A model generated the notes under the pieces. It was not told the DNA's origin. It made no database searches and saw only the letters and a program-made list of their open reading frames with translations. 64,000 nucleotides of DNA from the NCBI RefSeq assembly GCF_007954265.1, contig NZ_VOLS01000004.1, forward strand, positions 1 through 64,000, given 5' to 3'. How positions within the stretch are numbered: the first letter of the stretch is position 1; every line of letters starts with the position of its first letter. This DNA comes from Colwellia sp. C1TZA3 (GTDB lineage: Bacteria; Pseudomonadota; Gammaproteobacteria; Enterobacterales; Alteromonadaceae). Shown piece after piece: positions 47,115 through 56,304 of this stretch. The translations under genes and the position numbers were made by a program.

Positions 47115-47597
47115 TTAGCCATTAAATTGCTCAAACTTTAATGATAATTCTGCTGCCATTTTATTTTGTCCTTTAAGTCTTAATACTTCGATTATACATT
47201 CGATAGTGCATAGACCGCCTTTTGGTTGATTAGCTCTAAGTTTATATAAAGAATCCCTTACGGTTTTAAAAGTGTATTGTGGTGCATTTTTTAAATAAGC
47301 GCTTTGATTGAAAATTTTTTTTGATTCCTGCCATGTGCTATCAATAATAATGATGTTTTCATATGCTTCAATTTTTACTGACGATGTTTTGACCCATGGT
47401 GCATCCAGCGATAACTCGCTTTTTGAATATAATAATACCGCCTCATTATTTTCTATTAGTTGAACAAGGTCTTTATTTGGTTTCACTCTTTCCCAGAGTA
47501 TACGTTCAACAATATTATTAGCATTTTCTATAGCAAGAGAGCCAGTGTTAGTTGCTCTGTGCAATTCACGCTCATGTGTCAGTAAAAATATTTTCAT
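47115..47597 (-). CDS. Short DTW-domain protein (TapT-like tRNA acp-transferase fold)
   Basis: A 160-aa protein. LLTHERELHRATNTGSLA, the DTW-type motif DSTWQESKKIF, and LRANQPKGGLCTIECI match the DTW domain of TapT/YfiP, which adds an aminocarboxypropyl group from SAM to tRNA uridine. It lacks the N-terminal cysteine zinc knuckle of TapT, and an in-frame stop just upstream shows the short form is real. It could be a diverged or different-substrate enzyme. Confidence 0.75.
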   Translation of the reverse strand: MKIFLLTHERELHRATNTGSLAIENANNIVERILWERVKPNKDLVQLIENNEAVLLYSKSELSLDAPWVKTSSVKIEAYENIIIIDSTWQESKKIFNQSAYLKNAPQYTFKTVRDSLYKLRANQPKGGLCTIECIIEVLRLKGQNKMAAELSLKFEQFNG

Positions 47598-47760
47598 TTT
47601 TATGTCTTATTCCGCTTTAGATTATTATAAGGCTTGTTCGCCAGATCTGAAGGTGGTTAACTTAAAATCTAGGTTAAGATCTTCAAGTATAATATTTGGA
47701 GCCATACTGTTATTAAAAATAATATAGTGGGCTAGAGTAAGCTGTATTTAAGACCCAAAT

Positions 47761-47828
47761 AAACCACTAACTTTTCGATTAACGCTTTTCTATAGTTTGA
47801 TGGTGAAATAGTGATTTTAAACCTACCC
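47761..47828 (-). other. Decayed tRNA-Ser 3' end plus terminator, relic 1
   Basis: AACCACTAACTTTTCGATTA corresponds to the terminator at 50410-50443. It is followed by TGATGGTGAAATAGTGATTT, corresponding to the T-arm and acceptor end at 50449-50478. Roughly 70 percent similar by eye. Confidence 0.45.
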
Positions 47829-47883
47829 AAAGCATCGGCGCTATAAACCCTGCTTTGTTTTGACACACTAAATTTTAAGTGAA

Positions 47884-47950
47884 AAAAAACCGCTAACCTT
47901 TTGATTAGTCGCTACTGATAGTTTGGCCGGCAGAATGGGATGAGTATGAG
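47884..47950 (-). other. Decayed tRNA-Ser 3' end plus terminator, relic 2
   Basis: AAAACCGCTAACCTTTTGAT is followed by TGGCCGGCAGAATGGGATGA, in the same order and spacing as the better preserved unit at 50410-50478. Similarity is lower than for relic 1. Confidence 0.4.
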
Positions 47951-48316
47951 TACTGATTTTATGCAATAAAATGACCCTTAACGTAAACCCATGGTTACTA
48001 TAAATCAAACAGATAAATAGTCCGTTTAATTTTTATCAAGAACATCTTAATTATTGAGAATAACCTGTAAAAAAGATGGTAAAGCTATCTATCACCACTA
48101 CTTTGTATTACTTTTTTACAGAAAAAATTTTATTAAGGCTCAATTATCTTGGTGATATTCCCCGTTGTGCGCAGCATATTATGCTCTTTTTAAATCCTAT
48201 TCGCTAGATTAGCCGGCGCAAGCTCATGAAGGTTTAGATGTGATTTAAAATTTTGGACTTATCCGCTATTTTGCTATTATGGCTGCTTTGCATTCCCGAT
48301 AAGGCAGCAGCACTGC

Positions 48317-50230
48317 GTGGAAGTTTTTCAACTTAGAGATTATCAACAAGAAGCCGTTTCGGCGGTGCTCAAACACTTTCGAAAAACCAACGAATCTGCG
48401 GTGATTGTTTTACCTACAGGCTCAGGTAAAAGTCTGGTCATTGCCGAACTCGCTCGCTTGGCAAAGCGAAAAATACTGGTACTCACCCATGTGAAAGAAT
48501 TGGTCGAGCAAAACCATCAAAAATATGAAAGCTATGGTGTTACCGCCGGCATTTATTCTGCGGGATTAAAGCTGAAAGAAACTCAGCACCAAGTCACGTT
48601 CGCCAGCATACAATCAGCAGCCCGCAATCTAGAGGACTTTAGTGAGCCCTACTCCTTAATTATTATTGACGAATGTCATCGAGTTAACTTAGCTAGTCCT
48701 GAGCTTGCTAAGGACAAAGCTAAAAGTAAACCTAAAGGGGAGCCCAAAGAGCAAGCACAAGAAAGAACAAGCAAGCTATCCAATAGTAATCAGTATCAAC
48801 AAATCATTGAAAAATTGATGCAAGTTAATCCCGAGGTAAAATTATTAGGTTTAACCGCAACCCCTTATCGTTTAGGTATGGGCTGGATTTATAAAAAGCA
48901 TTATCGTGGTTTCATGCGAAGTGAAGAAAAGCGACCTTTTGAGCACTGCATTTATGAACTACCCATTCGTTACTTAATTAAACGCCAGTATTTAACCGAG
49001 CCCAATTTAGTCGATGCCACCATAGAGCACTATGATTTTAGTAGCCTGCGAGCAAACGCCTCTGGCGAATATAGTCCTACGGATATTAACCATCTATTAA
49101 ACAAAAATCCCCGAGTGACTCAAAGTATTATTGAGCAGGTCATTGAGTTAGGCCATAAACGTCAAGGTATTATGGTGTTTGCCGCTACCGTTGAGCATGC
49201 AAAGGAAGTCTTTAGTTATTTACCGACCCAATTGAGTGCGTTAATTACCGGCGCTACCGACAACACTGAACGCGATAAATTAATTAAGGCATTCAAGCGT
49301 AAAGAAATTAAATATCTGGTTAATGTTTCGGTATTAACCACTGGCTTTGATGCACCCCATGTCGATATGATTGCAATATTACGTCCAACACAATCAGTGA
49401 GTCTCTATCAGCAAATCATCGGTCGTGGTCTGCGTTTGAGTGATAACAAAAAAGATTGTTTAGTGATTGACTATACGGGCAATGATTTTGACCTCTATCA
49501 TCCCGAAGTCGGTGAGAAAAAGCCGAATAGTAAAAGTCAGCCAGTTCAAGTTTTTTGCCCAAGTTGTGAATTTCCCAATTTATTTTGGGGCATTTGTGAT
49601 GATGACGGTTATTTAGTGGAACACTACGGCCGACGATGCAAAGGCCTCGTCGATACTCAAAATGAAGAGCAAGCATGCCTAGTAGAAAGCCAGAGTCAAT
49701 GTGACTATCGTTTTGTATTTAAAGAATGCCCTCACTGCGGTGGTGAAAATGACATAGCTGCTCGTAACTGTTTACAGTGCTTTGAAGTATTAGTTGACCC
49801 CGACGATATGTTAAAAAAGGCACTAAAACTTAAAGATTCAAAAATTATTCGCTGCGCAGGTTTTAATTTAACCAGAGTTAATGGCAAGAACAGTGACAAG
49901 CTCAGTGATAAGGGGGGCGCTGATAAGTTAAAAATCACTTATCATGATGAGGAAGGCACCCAGCTCAATGAATCTTTTGACTTCGCTAAACCGAATCAAG
50001 TTAAAGCGTTCAATGATATCTTTTCTAAACGCCTGAGCGCTAAAATTAGTGTTCAACTGGGCTCGACTGGATCGTTTGAAGTGACTACTCTTGAACAAGC
50101 GTTAACCTTAACTAACCTATTGCCGTGCCCTGACTTTGTCATTGCCAGAAAACAAAAATTTTACTGGCGTGTCAAAGACAGACTTTTTGACTATCAAGGT
50201 AAATACCGAAAAGCCAATGAGCTCAAATAA
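48317..50230 (+). CDS. radD: DNA repair helicase RadD
   Basis: A 637-aa superfamily 2 helicase closely matching E. coli RadD (YejH) along its length: LRDYQQEAVSAVLKHF, Walker A GSGKS at 35-39, DECH at 118-121, LLGLTATPYRLGMGW, LTTGFDAPHVD, QQIIGRGLRLS. The C-terminal zinc region has CPSC, CPHCGGENDIAARNCLQC. A Lys/Glu/Gln-rich insertion (about residues 126-156) is absent from E. coli. GTG 48317 is the start. RadD aids recombination and template switching. Decayed att-like relics flank it. Confidence 0.92.
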   Translation: MEVFQLRDYQQEAVSAVLKHFRKTNESAVIVLPTGSGKSLVIAELARLAKRKILVLTHVKELVEQNHQKYESYGVTAGIYSAGLKLKETQHQVTFASIQSAARNLEDFSEPYSLIIIDECHRVNLASPELAKDKAKSKPKGEPKEQAQERTSKLSNSNQYQQIIEKLMQVNPEVKLLGLTATPYRLGMGWIYKKHYRGFMRSEEKRPFEHCIYELPIRYLIKRQYLTEPNLVDATIEHYDFSSLRANASGEYSPTDINHLLNKNPRVTQSIIEQVIELGHKRQGIMVFAATVEHAKEVFSYLPTQLSALITGATDNTERDKLIKAFKRKEIKYLVNVSVLTTGFDAPHVDMIAILRPTQSVSLYQQIIGRGLRLSDNKKDCLVIDYTGNDFDLYHPEVGEKKPNSKSQPVQVFCPSCEFPNLFWGICDDDGYLVEHYGRRCKGLVDTQNEEQACLVESQSQCDYRFVFKECPHCGGENDIAARNCLQCFEVLVDPDDMLKKALKLKDSKIIRCAGFNLTRVNGKNSDKLSDKGGADKLKITYHDEEGTQLNESFDFAKPNQVKAFNDIFSKRLSAKISVQLGSTGSFEVTTLEQALTLTNLLPCPDFVIARKQKFYWRVKDRLFDYQGKYRKANELK

Positions 50231-50376
50231 ACTCAATGACTAAATACAAAATAAAATAATAATTAACCTAATGAACTTAGGCTTACCAATAAATAAAAAT
50301 GAACGCACAAGTTTAACCAAAGCAATTTTAAAAAATTAAAATCAATAGCTTACCTAAGTGAAGTGGGCAAAATTTA

Positions 50377-50404
50377 GGCCGTGAAATAGATATTTGAACT
50401 CTAC
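50377..50404 (-). other. Partial duplicate of the tRNA-Ser 3' end, relic 3
   Basis: AGGCCGTGAAATAGATATTT then GAACTCTA aligns with TGGCGGTCAGATAGGGATTTGAACTCTA at 50449-50476, about 20 of 28 bases identical. No terminator of its own. Confidence 0.45.
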
Positions 50405-50409
50405 AAAGC

Positions 50410-50443
50410 AAAAAACCGTTAATCTTTCGATTAACGGTTTTTT
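50410..50443 (-). terminator. Terminator next to the tRNA-Ser fragment
   Basis: AAAAAACCGTTAATC pairs perfectly with GATTAACGGTTTTTT around TTTC. It is placed as the terminator of a tRNA gene reading on the minus strand. Confidence 0.85.
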
Positions 50444-50448
50444 ATATG

Positions 50449-50478
50449 TGGCGGTCAGATAGGGATTTGAACTCTAGG
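50449..50478 (-). tRNA. tRNA-Ser 3'-end fragment (candidate island attachment site)
   Basis: On the minus strand it reads GAGTTCAAATCCCTATCTG then ACCGCCA: T-loop, T-stem and acceptor end with CCA. Compared with a standard serine tRNA end (GGGTTCGAATCCCTCTCTCA then CCGCCA), only a few bases differ. No D-arm or anticodon arm is present. Such 3' fragments are left at the far end of elements that integrate into tRNA genes. The intact tRNA would then lie beyond the right edge of the window. Confidence 0.6.
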
Positions 50479-50730
50479 ATCGACCTTAAAAATAAAAACA
50501 AACCATTGATTAACAATACTTAATTAGCGAAAAATTCAAATCAGTTTTGTCAATTAGTTATATGTATTGACTATAGCCAAAAAGTTAAGATATGCCAAGT
50601 AAAAATATTAATTAAAAAATGTTCAAGTAAATATAAACACAAAATAAAGGGTTTAGCTTAGCTATTAATATTCACAAAAAGACTCCCCAAACTTAAGGCT
50701 GATGTTTAATAGGGCCAATTAGTATTAGAC

Positions 50731-50838
50731 GTCAACTAACTTGTCCGGTTGGCATCAATTAACTTGGCCGGTATTAAAGTTTAGTTTTATAGCTTGTTTT
50801 TTACGGTAGCTTTCGCCTTTAATTTGATAGATTGATCC
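50731..50838 (-). mobile_element. IS21-family remnant (istB 3' end and terminal repeats)
   Basis: On the minus strand 50838-50755 reads GSIYQIKGESYRKKQAIKLN and a stop, like the C-terminus of IstB (typically R-I-x-L-K-G-E-S-x-R-K). Just beyond are two related direct repeats, TCAACTAACTTGTCCGGT and TCAATTAACTTGGCCGGT, as at IS21 ends. Upstream frames are broken. The remaining parts of 50231-50892 hold only the tRNA-end relics and no gene. Confidence 0.5.
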
Positions 50839-50892
50839 TAACTGGAACAGACCCGTTCATAAAGTTTATCTCTACTGGTAGAGCGCAAGAAA

Positions 50893-51915
50893 TTAGTGAT
50901 TTAAGTAATCTGATCTTTTTGGAATAAAGTTAGTGCCATTTTTAAATGATAAAGCTAACTTATACTGCCAAAATCCTTTTCGACTAAAAAGGTAATGGAA
51001 ATTACATTTTTTCTCTACCATATTTGAAACTAAAACTTGAAGATCGCTATAATTTTCTGGCAAATTATAAACTCCAAAGCTTTCTAATCGGTCTGTTTGT
51101 AGCCAAATATAATTACCTACCTGTACAAGCATCAACATATTATCTAATTGATTTTCATCGAGTTGTTTACAGATTTCTTTATGCTCTTTTGCCAAATTAT
51201 CAAAAGCTGACTGTTTGGCATAAATCCAAACATTTCTTATATGGCCACTTTTTAAATAGGTCATCAAAAATGCATTACTATTTCTAGCAAGTTCACTTTG
51301 GAAGTTTGTAGAGTCTCTCATAAAATTATTAAAAATTGAAATTGCATCTATCTGAGACCTAATCTGAGCTTTTAAAGCACCTTTAAGCCAAGTTGTACTT
51401 TTATCACTCTCTGTATAATCGGCTATCAACGCCTTTATATTTGATAGCCGAACAGACTGAATTATGTTTTTTTCAGAGCTATTATTTCCAGCTCTACTAA
51501 TTGCTGTTTGCGCTAAGCTATCAATATCCTTTATGATTTTAAATTTTGACTCGCTTGATGTCAGCACAAGTATATTTCTGATGTCACGAATAATAATTTC
51601 GACTGTTAGGCTATCCACCCTAGCCATAAACATAGCGAAACATGACTGCCAAAAATTTGAAATTTCGAGGATGTTACCAATTACCTTTTTTGATTCAATA
51701 TCTAAAGTCAATAGGCTGGCAATAAGCTGCTGCTGATACAAAGTGACATTATCAGCATTCAATTTACCACCTTGATGATATAAGCTAACTTGTCGAAATG
51801 TAGCAGCTAATTCCTCCTTTGATGGTGCCCAACTGTTCGTAAACAGAATCTCTGGTAATTTTTCAGATAACTCATTTAATGAACGACTGCACTTTACCGG
51901 TGTTAATACACTCAT
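50893..51915 (-). CDS. Unknown protein, last gene of the Zorya-like operon
   Basis: A 340-aa protein with mostly helical composition, no signal peptide, membrane helix or catalytic motif. It starts 3 bases after the second ZorB-like gene, so it is co-transcribed and probably functionally tied to the second motor pair. The C-terminus (NFHYLFSRKGFWQYKLALSF) has an aromatic pattern faintly like EH-signature proteins, but I cannot assign it. It could be the effector or sensor paired with the second ZorAB. Confidence 0.6.
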   Translation of the reverse strand: MSVLTPVKCSRSLNELSEKLPEILFTNSWAPSKEELAATFRQVSLYHQGGKLNADNVTLYQQQLIASLLTLDIESKKVIGNILEISNFWQSCFAMFMARVDSLTVEIIIRDIRNILVLTSSESKFKIIKDIDSLAQTAISRAGNNSSEKNIIQSVRLSNIKALIADYTESDKSTTWLKGALKAQIRSQIDAISIFNNFMRDSTNFQSELARNSNAFLMTYLKSGHIRNVWIYAKQSAFDNLAKEHKEICKQLDENQLDNMLMLVQVGNYIWLQTDRLESFGVYNLPENYSDLQVLVSNMVEKKCNFHYLFSRKGFWQYKLALSFKNGTNFIPKRSDYLNH

Positions 51916-51918
51916 TGT

Positions 51919-52701
51919 TTAAAAGTTCCCTTCTAAAGCCGCTTCCGCTTCCGTGATCGATGGCGGGCTCATAATAAACCTGAAATCAATTCGTCTGTTA
52001 GTAGGGTCTGAAGTGGGGGTATCATACTCGTGCTCCGGAACAGGCCGCCCTTCACCATAACCACTTACACTAATTACAGGTTGATTATTACTATTTTTCA
52101 TTTCAGTCAAAATAGATTCTTTCTTAGCAATTTCACGATAAGTAAACATTGCCCTGTGAGCCGATAATACCCAGTTATCTTGATATTTCTTTGCAAGCCT
52201 CCCACCGATAGGCACATTGTCAGTATGTCCCTCAACAAAAATAGAGTCTATTTTTCCTTTTGTATCAGCAACACAGCCACTGTTTTCATCTATAGGTGGA
52301 TTAACTCCATAACAGGGTAGAATAGCAGCTAGTACTTCAGCTACGACACCAAGACGCTCTACCTGTACTTGATTCAAGTCAGCTTCACCAGTATTAAACC
52401 TAATGGCATTTTCATTAAGCCTTAAAACCCCGTGCTCAAGATCAATATCGACTTCTATATCAAGTTCTGACAAAGACTCTTTTATATTATCGAGCATTTT
52501 AGAGCGTGCAGCATGATTACCCTTGAGGCTTTCAGTATATTTCTCTAATTCAGCATACTTTTTTGCTTGCTCATCCGATGCAATGAGAAAATCAAGTACG
52601 AAGATAGCTAATGTAATAATGAATATAAACATTAGCCCTGACATAACATCTGACACAGCCATCATATAGCTTGTATCTTCATTACTCCGTTTTAAAATCA
52701 T
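51919..52701 (-). CDS. ZorB-like OmpA/MotB-family protein, second copy
   Basis: A 260-aa protein. A single membrane helix at about 16-40 carries Asp18 (MAVSDVMSGLMF), in the position of the proton-path Asp of MotB. The C-terminal OmpA-like peptidoglycan-binding domain shows FVEGHTDNVPIGG, WVLSAHRAMFTYREI, SGYGEGRPV and NRRIDFRF. In Zorya, ZorB anchors the ZorA channel to the cell wall. The ATG overlaps the second ZorA-like stop by 4 bases. Confidence 0.85.
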   Translation of the reverse strand: MILKRSNEDTSYMMAVSDVMSGLMFIFIITLAIFVLDFLIASDEQAKKYAELEKYTESLKGNHAARSKMLDNIKESLSELDIEVDIDLEHGVLRLNENAIRFNTGEADLNQVQVERLGVVAEVLAAILPCYGVNPPIDENSGCVADTKGKIDSIFVEGHTDNVPIGGRLAKKYQDNWVLSAHRAMFTYREIAKKESILTEMKNSNNQPVISVSGYGEGRPVPEHEYDTPTSDPTNRRIDFRFIMSPPSITEAEAALEGNF

Positions 52702-54875
52702 GCAGCACCACTCATTCGGTTATTAGCTAAAGCAATATCCTTAACTAAAACATTTACCTCTTGAATAGCCTCGACTAAGTGCGATGAGACTTTACTAGCA
52801 TCTTGATCTAAAGATGACATATGCTCATTTGTTAATTTGGCATAATCAATCAGGCCTGTATGTAATTGTGTTAAAGAGCTATCTAAAGCTTCTTTGATGG
52901 TATTCCCTACATTACTTTGCTGCTCAAGCATATGTTGTAACTTTATAATGGTATCTTTTGATGAGCCGCTGGAATCTGACACATCTTTAGCCACCTCCTG
53001 TATCCCATTTAAAAGTGCTGAATAGTTTTTAGCTAGCTCTGCTGAATGAGTATTAGCTTCTGACATTTGAGCTATGCTTTCTCTCATGCTCTCTGATGTA
53101 TTATTAAAGTCAGATAAACTTACTCTTGTCGACTCATGTAACTTACCAATGACCTGAGCATTGCCAACTAACTCTTGGTTTAGCTTTTTAAGTTGAACAG
53201 TAAGCTCTGGGAACTCACCTAAAATATTACCAAGGTTATTTTCGGCCTTACCCACTTGTAACATAAGTGAATCGACTTGTTGACCTAAACTACTTGAGAC
53301 CTGTGCGACAGTCTCCGGCAGAAGTTCAGTCATTAGGCTTTGTAGTTGCTGACTTGACTCCTTAACACTTTGCTCGCTTGCTAACGTGATTTTACCTGGA
53401 ATATCCTCTAATAGTTGAGCTGAGTCAGCCATAGTTTTACCAAACCATTCTGACGCCTGCTTAATATTTTCCAATGAACTTTCTGACTGGCTTTGAAGTT
53501 GCTTTTCTATCGCAGCAGTACGTTCACCTATATTTTCTAATTGCTGATCCATTAAGGTTTGTAACTGCTGAGCTGACTCTTGGATACTTTGCTCACTTGC
53601 TGAAGTGATCTTATTTGGAATGGTCTCTAAAAGCTGTGCAGACTCAGACATAGATCTAGTAAATAAATCAGACGCCTCCTTTATGTTTTCGAGGGAGGTT
53701 TTAGACTGTGCATAAAGTTTTTCCTCAATATCAGCCGTACAATTACCAATTACACGAGCAACATCATTGCCAGCATCCTCAAATGTTTTGACAACGCGGC
53801 TGATACGTTCCTCTTCTCGGACTCCCATCTCGTCGGCACTACTACGAAGCTGCTGTGTGACACTTACAATAGATGTTTGTAGCGTATTGGTTAGCTCTTC
53901 CGTAGCATTTCCAACCTTAATCTGATTTTCAGTAAAGCTGACTAAGTTCGAACCCATACTTTGATTCATTTCTGAAATCAAAGTAGCTAACTCTTTAATC
54001 TCAGAGCCTGCATTATCTAACAATGTCTCTCTAAACTCTTCTGATACACGCCTAATAGTTTCATCAGTGATTCGCTGTTGATCGACTTGAAAATTTGCAA
54101 GCGCTGTAGTTTGGGCTTCAATTGCCGTTAGCTGCATTGCTGCAAGTTTATCTGAGTCGATAAACTCGATGTGAGTTGCTAGATAACTACTGAACTGTTT
54201 GACCTCATTTTCTAACTTGAAAAAACGATTTTTTTCAACGATGGAGAAAATCATTGAGCAAATAATTCCTACTATCGATGTAGAAAAGGCAATGCTTGCA
54301 CCACTTAATAATGGGTAAAGCGATTGCCTTGCGGCTTCACTATCAGCAGAGCTTAGGCCAGAAGAAGCACCCGAAATACCAATTACGAGACCAACAAAAG
54401 TAAAGAGCAGACCAAGACCTGTGAGCATGTTTGGAACGGATGTAAATAAGCGAATGTTAATTTGACGCTCAACGACTTCCTCCATATTAAATATCGATTT
54501 AACCTGCATAGTGTTTCTTAGAGATGGTGCTTCACCGTCATTAAGTTGGAAATTCTCATTCGGTAGTTGCATACTTCTTTGGTATGCATCCCAAGGTGTT
54601 TTCAAGCACTCTGTTGCTGAGATCTTTCTATGCATTTTATCGCGATTTTGGTAGGCGATAGTAAGCGGGTTATTATTCCAACTCTGCTCAATTATCTCAC
54701 CTTCTTCGTCATAATCGCTTATCGGCTTAAATTGCTCCAACTCTTTGTTAACGTTACCTAATTGAATGACCAAACGTCTTGTTGAATATAAAAGACGGAT
54801 TCCGAATAAAAATGCTACTAACACAATAGTTCCGCATAAAGCGATAGTGAGTGGATCTAAAAGTAAATTGTTCAT
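52698..54875 (-). CDS. ZorA-like MotA/ExbB channel protein with long coiled-coil tail, second copy
   Basis: A 725-aa protein from ATG 54875, preceded by GAGAAG; the frame also runs upstream into the EH gene. Membrane helices lie near residues 10-30, 145-168 and 185-214. The MotA/TolQ/ExbB signature is SVPNMLTGLGLLFTFVGLVIG and SIAFSTSIVGIICSMIFS. The C-terminal 500 residues are coiled coil and contain a 73-residue tandem duplication. In Zorya I/II the ZorA tail projects into the cytoplasm and is needed for defence. Confidence 0.85.
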   Translation of the reverse strand: MNNLLLDPLTIALCGTIVLVAFLFGIRLLYSTRRLVIQLGNVNKELEQFKPISDYDEEGEIIEQSWNNNPLTIAYQNRDKMHRKISATECLKTPWDAYQRSMQLPNENFQLNDGEAPSLRNTMQVKSIFNMEEVVERQINIRLFTSVPNMLTGLGLLFTFVGLVIGISGASSGLSSADSEAARQSLYPLLSGASIAFSTSIVGIICSMIFSIVEKNRFFKLENEVKQFSSYLATHIEFIDSDKLAAMQLTAIEAQTTALANFQVDQQRITDETIRRVSEEFRETLLDNAGSEIKELATLISEMNQSMGSNLVSFTENQIKVGNATEELTNTLQTSIVSVTQQLRSSADEMGVREEERISRVVKTFEDAGNDVARVIGNCTADIEEKLYAQSKTSLENIKEASDLFTRSMSESAQLLETIPNKITSASEQSIQESAQQLQTLMDQQLENIGERTAAIEKQLQSQSESSLENIKQASEWFGKTMADSAQLLEDIPGKITLASEQSVKESSQQLQSLMTELLPETVAQVSSSLGQQVDSLMLQVGKAENNLGNILGEFPELTVQLKKLNQELVGNAQVIGKLHESTRVSLSDFNNTSESMRESIAQMSEANTHSAELAKNYSALLNGIQEVAKDVSDSSGSSKDTIIKLQHMLEQQSNVGNTIKEALDSSLTQLHTGLIDYAKLTNEHMSSLDQDASKVSSHLVEAIQEVNVLVKDIALANNRMSGAA
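53312..53696 (-). repeat. 73-codon tandem duplication in the second ZorA-like tail
   Basis: Two units starting SLENIKEASDLF and SLENIKQASEWF, 73 residues apart. Each continues SAQLLE-x-IP-x-KIT-x-ASEQS and SQQLQ/AQQLQ. They are similar at both DNA and protein level. Confidence 0.85.
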
Positions 54876-54891
54876 ATCTTCTCTAAAATAG

Positions 54892-56304
54892 TTAATAATA
54901 AGTTCTAGGGGCTGAAGCACTACCGTAGCGATTCCGCAACTTTTCAATTCTTGTATTTATTCGTTCAATTGGCGGTCTATACCATTTAGCTAATTTCGAA
55001 TCACGATTCGGTCTAATGCGCCATGTTTTGCTTAAGTACTCTCGCGCAAAATATTGATAATCATTAATATGATCATGAGAACCATCAGGTTGAAGACCAG
55101 TCACTTGACTTCCATTACAAATATTTTTTACAAATAGTAATTTATCTCTGGTTTCTGTCTTTTCTAAGACTCCCATATCAAAGTTATTCCTGAAACGCTC
55201 AATTACATAACATGTATCAAATTCGAAGATACAAATCTCACTTTGGTTATTCTGGCTAGTATCATCCAAGACAGTTATTCGAGCTGTATCAAAGTTAAAG
55301 CTGCCTTTTAGTAAACGGTATGATCTTGCTGTTAAAATAAATCTAACCTTCTTAAAAGAGTTACTATATGAAGACCAAAAATCAATACGACTCTTTAGGT
55401 TTCTCGATTCCCACTCCTCAAGACTTGGATCAATAGAAGTATCCCTTAAGTATTCGAACAATTTTTCGACAACACTATAGCTAGTAATGTTGTAAAAGGA
55501 TTTAAGCTTTTGCTGGGCTTTCATTGTTAATGAATCCCAATATGTTTGTTTAGACTCTGGCAAATAGTTGTCATTTATCCATATATCAAAACTTGAACCA
55601 GACTCAACATAAGTCACCTTATCAAGCAGTTTTTCTAACTGATTAATCGTCTGTTTAACCTCTAAAGGCACTTGGCATGAAAGCCACCAACTTAGCTCAT
55701 CAGTGTTAGGCGATGATGATATTATGTCTACAGCCAGATTACAGATGGAAGTGATATGCTCTCCCCTGACCTCAAATTCATAATGCTTAAACCAATCAAT
55801 TACTGGTAGGTTTATTCCGAGTATGACTCGCCCACATCGAAGATAATCTTGCTGAAGTAGGGAACGCACAACATCTGTTTTTTTCTTAGTATCATCTTTT
55901 TGGTATGTAGTTATTTTTTTGGGAAAAGCAGTAACAAGTGAATCAGCAATTGCGTTAAACCCTCGCGCTAACCCTGCAACTATTTTTATTAAACATTTAT
56001 TATACCTAAGCTCATCCTTAACCAGGCTTGCCCATACAACAATTACAATTGATTCCCTCTCTACAGCTGATAGAGCCTGATACCGTTCTTCTGAACGTAA
56101 CAGAATTATCCATTCAACTTCAGAAATTCTCTCACCATTTTTAAGGCGTTTTGCAATAGTTTTAATATCTTTATCATCGAGCTTAACGGAAAATAGTTCT
56201 CCTTCCTTAACCCCACCAAGTGGAGGCTGAATGGATGACAATTGTGGCATGACTGGAATGTCAGGTTCCAAAAACCAAGCATGTGCAAGGACTTTATTGC
56301 TCAT
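54892..56304 (-). CDS. ZorC-like EH-signature-domain protein
   Basis: A 470-aa soluble protein. The second half has the EH_Signature look (SRIDFWSSYSNSFKKVRFIL, then FDTCYVIERFRNN, and a C-terminal WRIRPNRD). EH_Signature is the hallmark of ZorC in type I Zorya. It overlaps the first ZorB-like gene by 11 bases and sits 16 bases before the second ZorA-like gene, so it lies between the two motor pairs. DNA binding and phage sensing are the roles proposed for ZorC. Domain call from memory of the pattern. Confidence 0.65.
   Translation of the reverse strand: MSNKVLAHAWFLEPDIPVMPQLSSIQPPLGGVKEGELFSVKLDDKDIKTIAKRLKNGERISEVEWIILLRSEERYQALSAVERESIVIVVWASLVKDELRYNKCLIKIVAGLARGFNAIADSLVTAFPKKITTYQKDDTKKKTDVVRSLLQQDYLRCGRVILGINLPVIDWFKHYEFEVRGEHITSICNLAVDIISSSPNTDELSWWLSCQVPLEVKQTINQLEKLLDKVTYVESGSSFDIWINDNYLPESKQTYWDSLTMKAQQKLKSFYNITSYSVVEKLFEYLRDTSIDPSLEEWESRNLKSRIDFWSSYSNSFKKVRFILTARSYRLLKGSFNFDTARITVLDDTSQNNQSEICIFEFDTCYVIERFRNNFDMGVLEKTETRDKLLFVKNICNGSQVTGLQPDGSHDHINDYQYFAREYLSKTWRIRPNRDSKLAKWYRPPIERINTRIEKLRNRYGSASAPRTYY

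Larger units (their letters stand above)
47598..48316. other. Gene-free stretch left of radD with tRNA-Ser-end relics
   Basis: No open frame with coding character. It holds the two relics listed at 47761-47828 and 47884-47950. The radD start region, with AAGG at 48301-48304, is at the right end. Confidence 0.5.
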
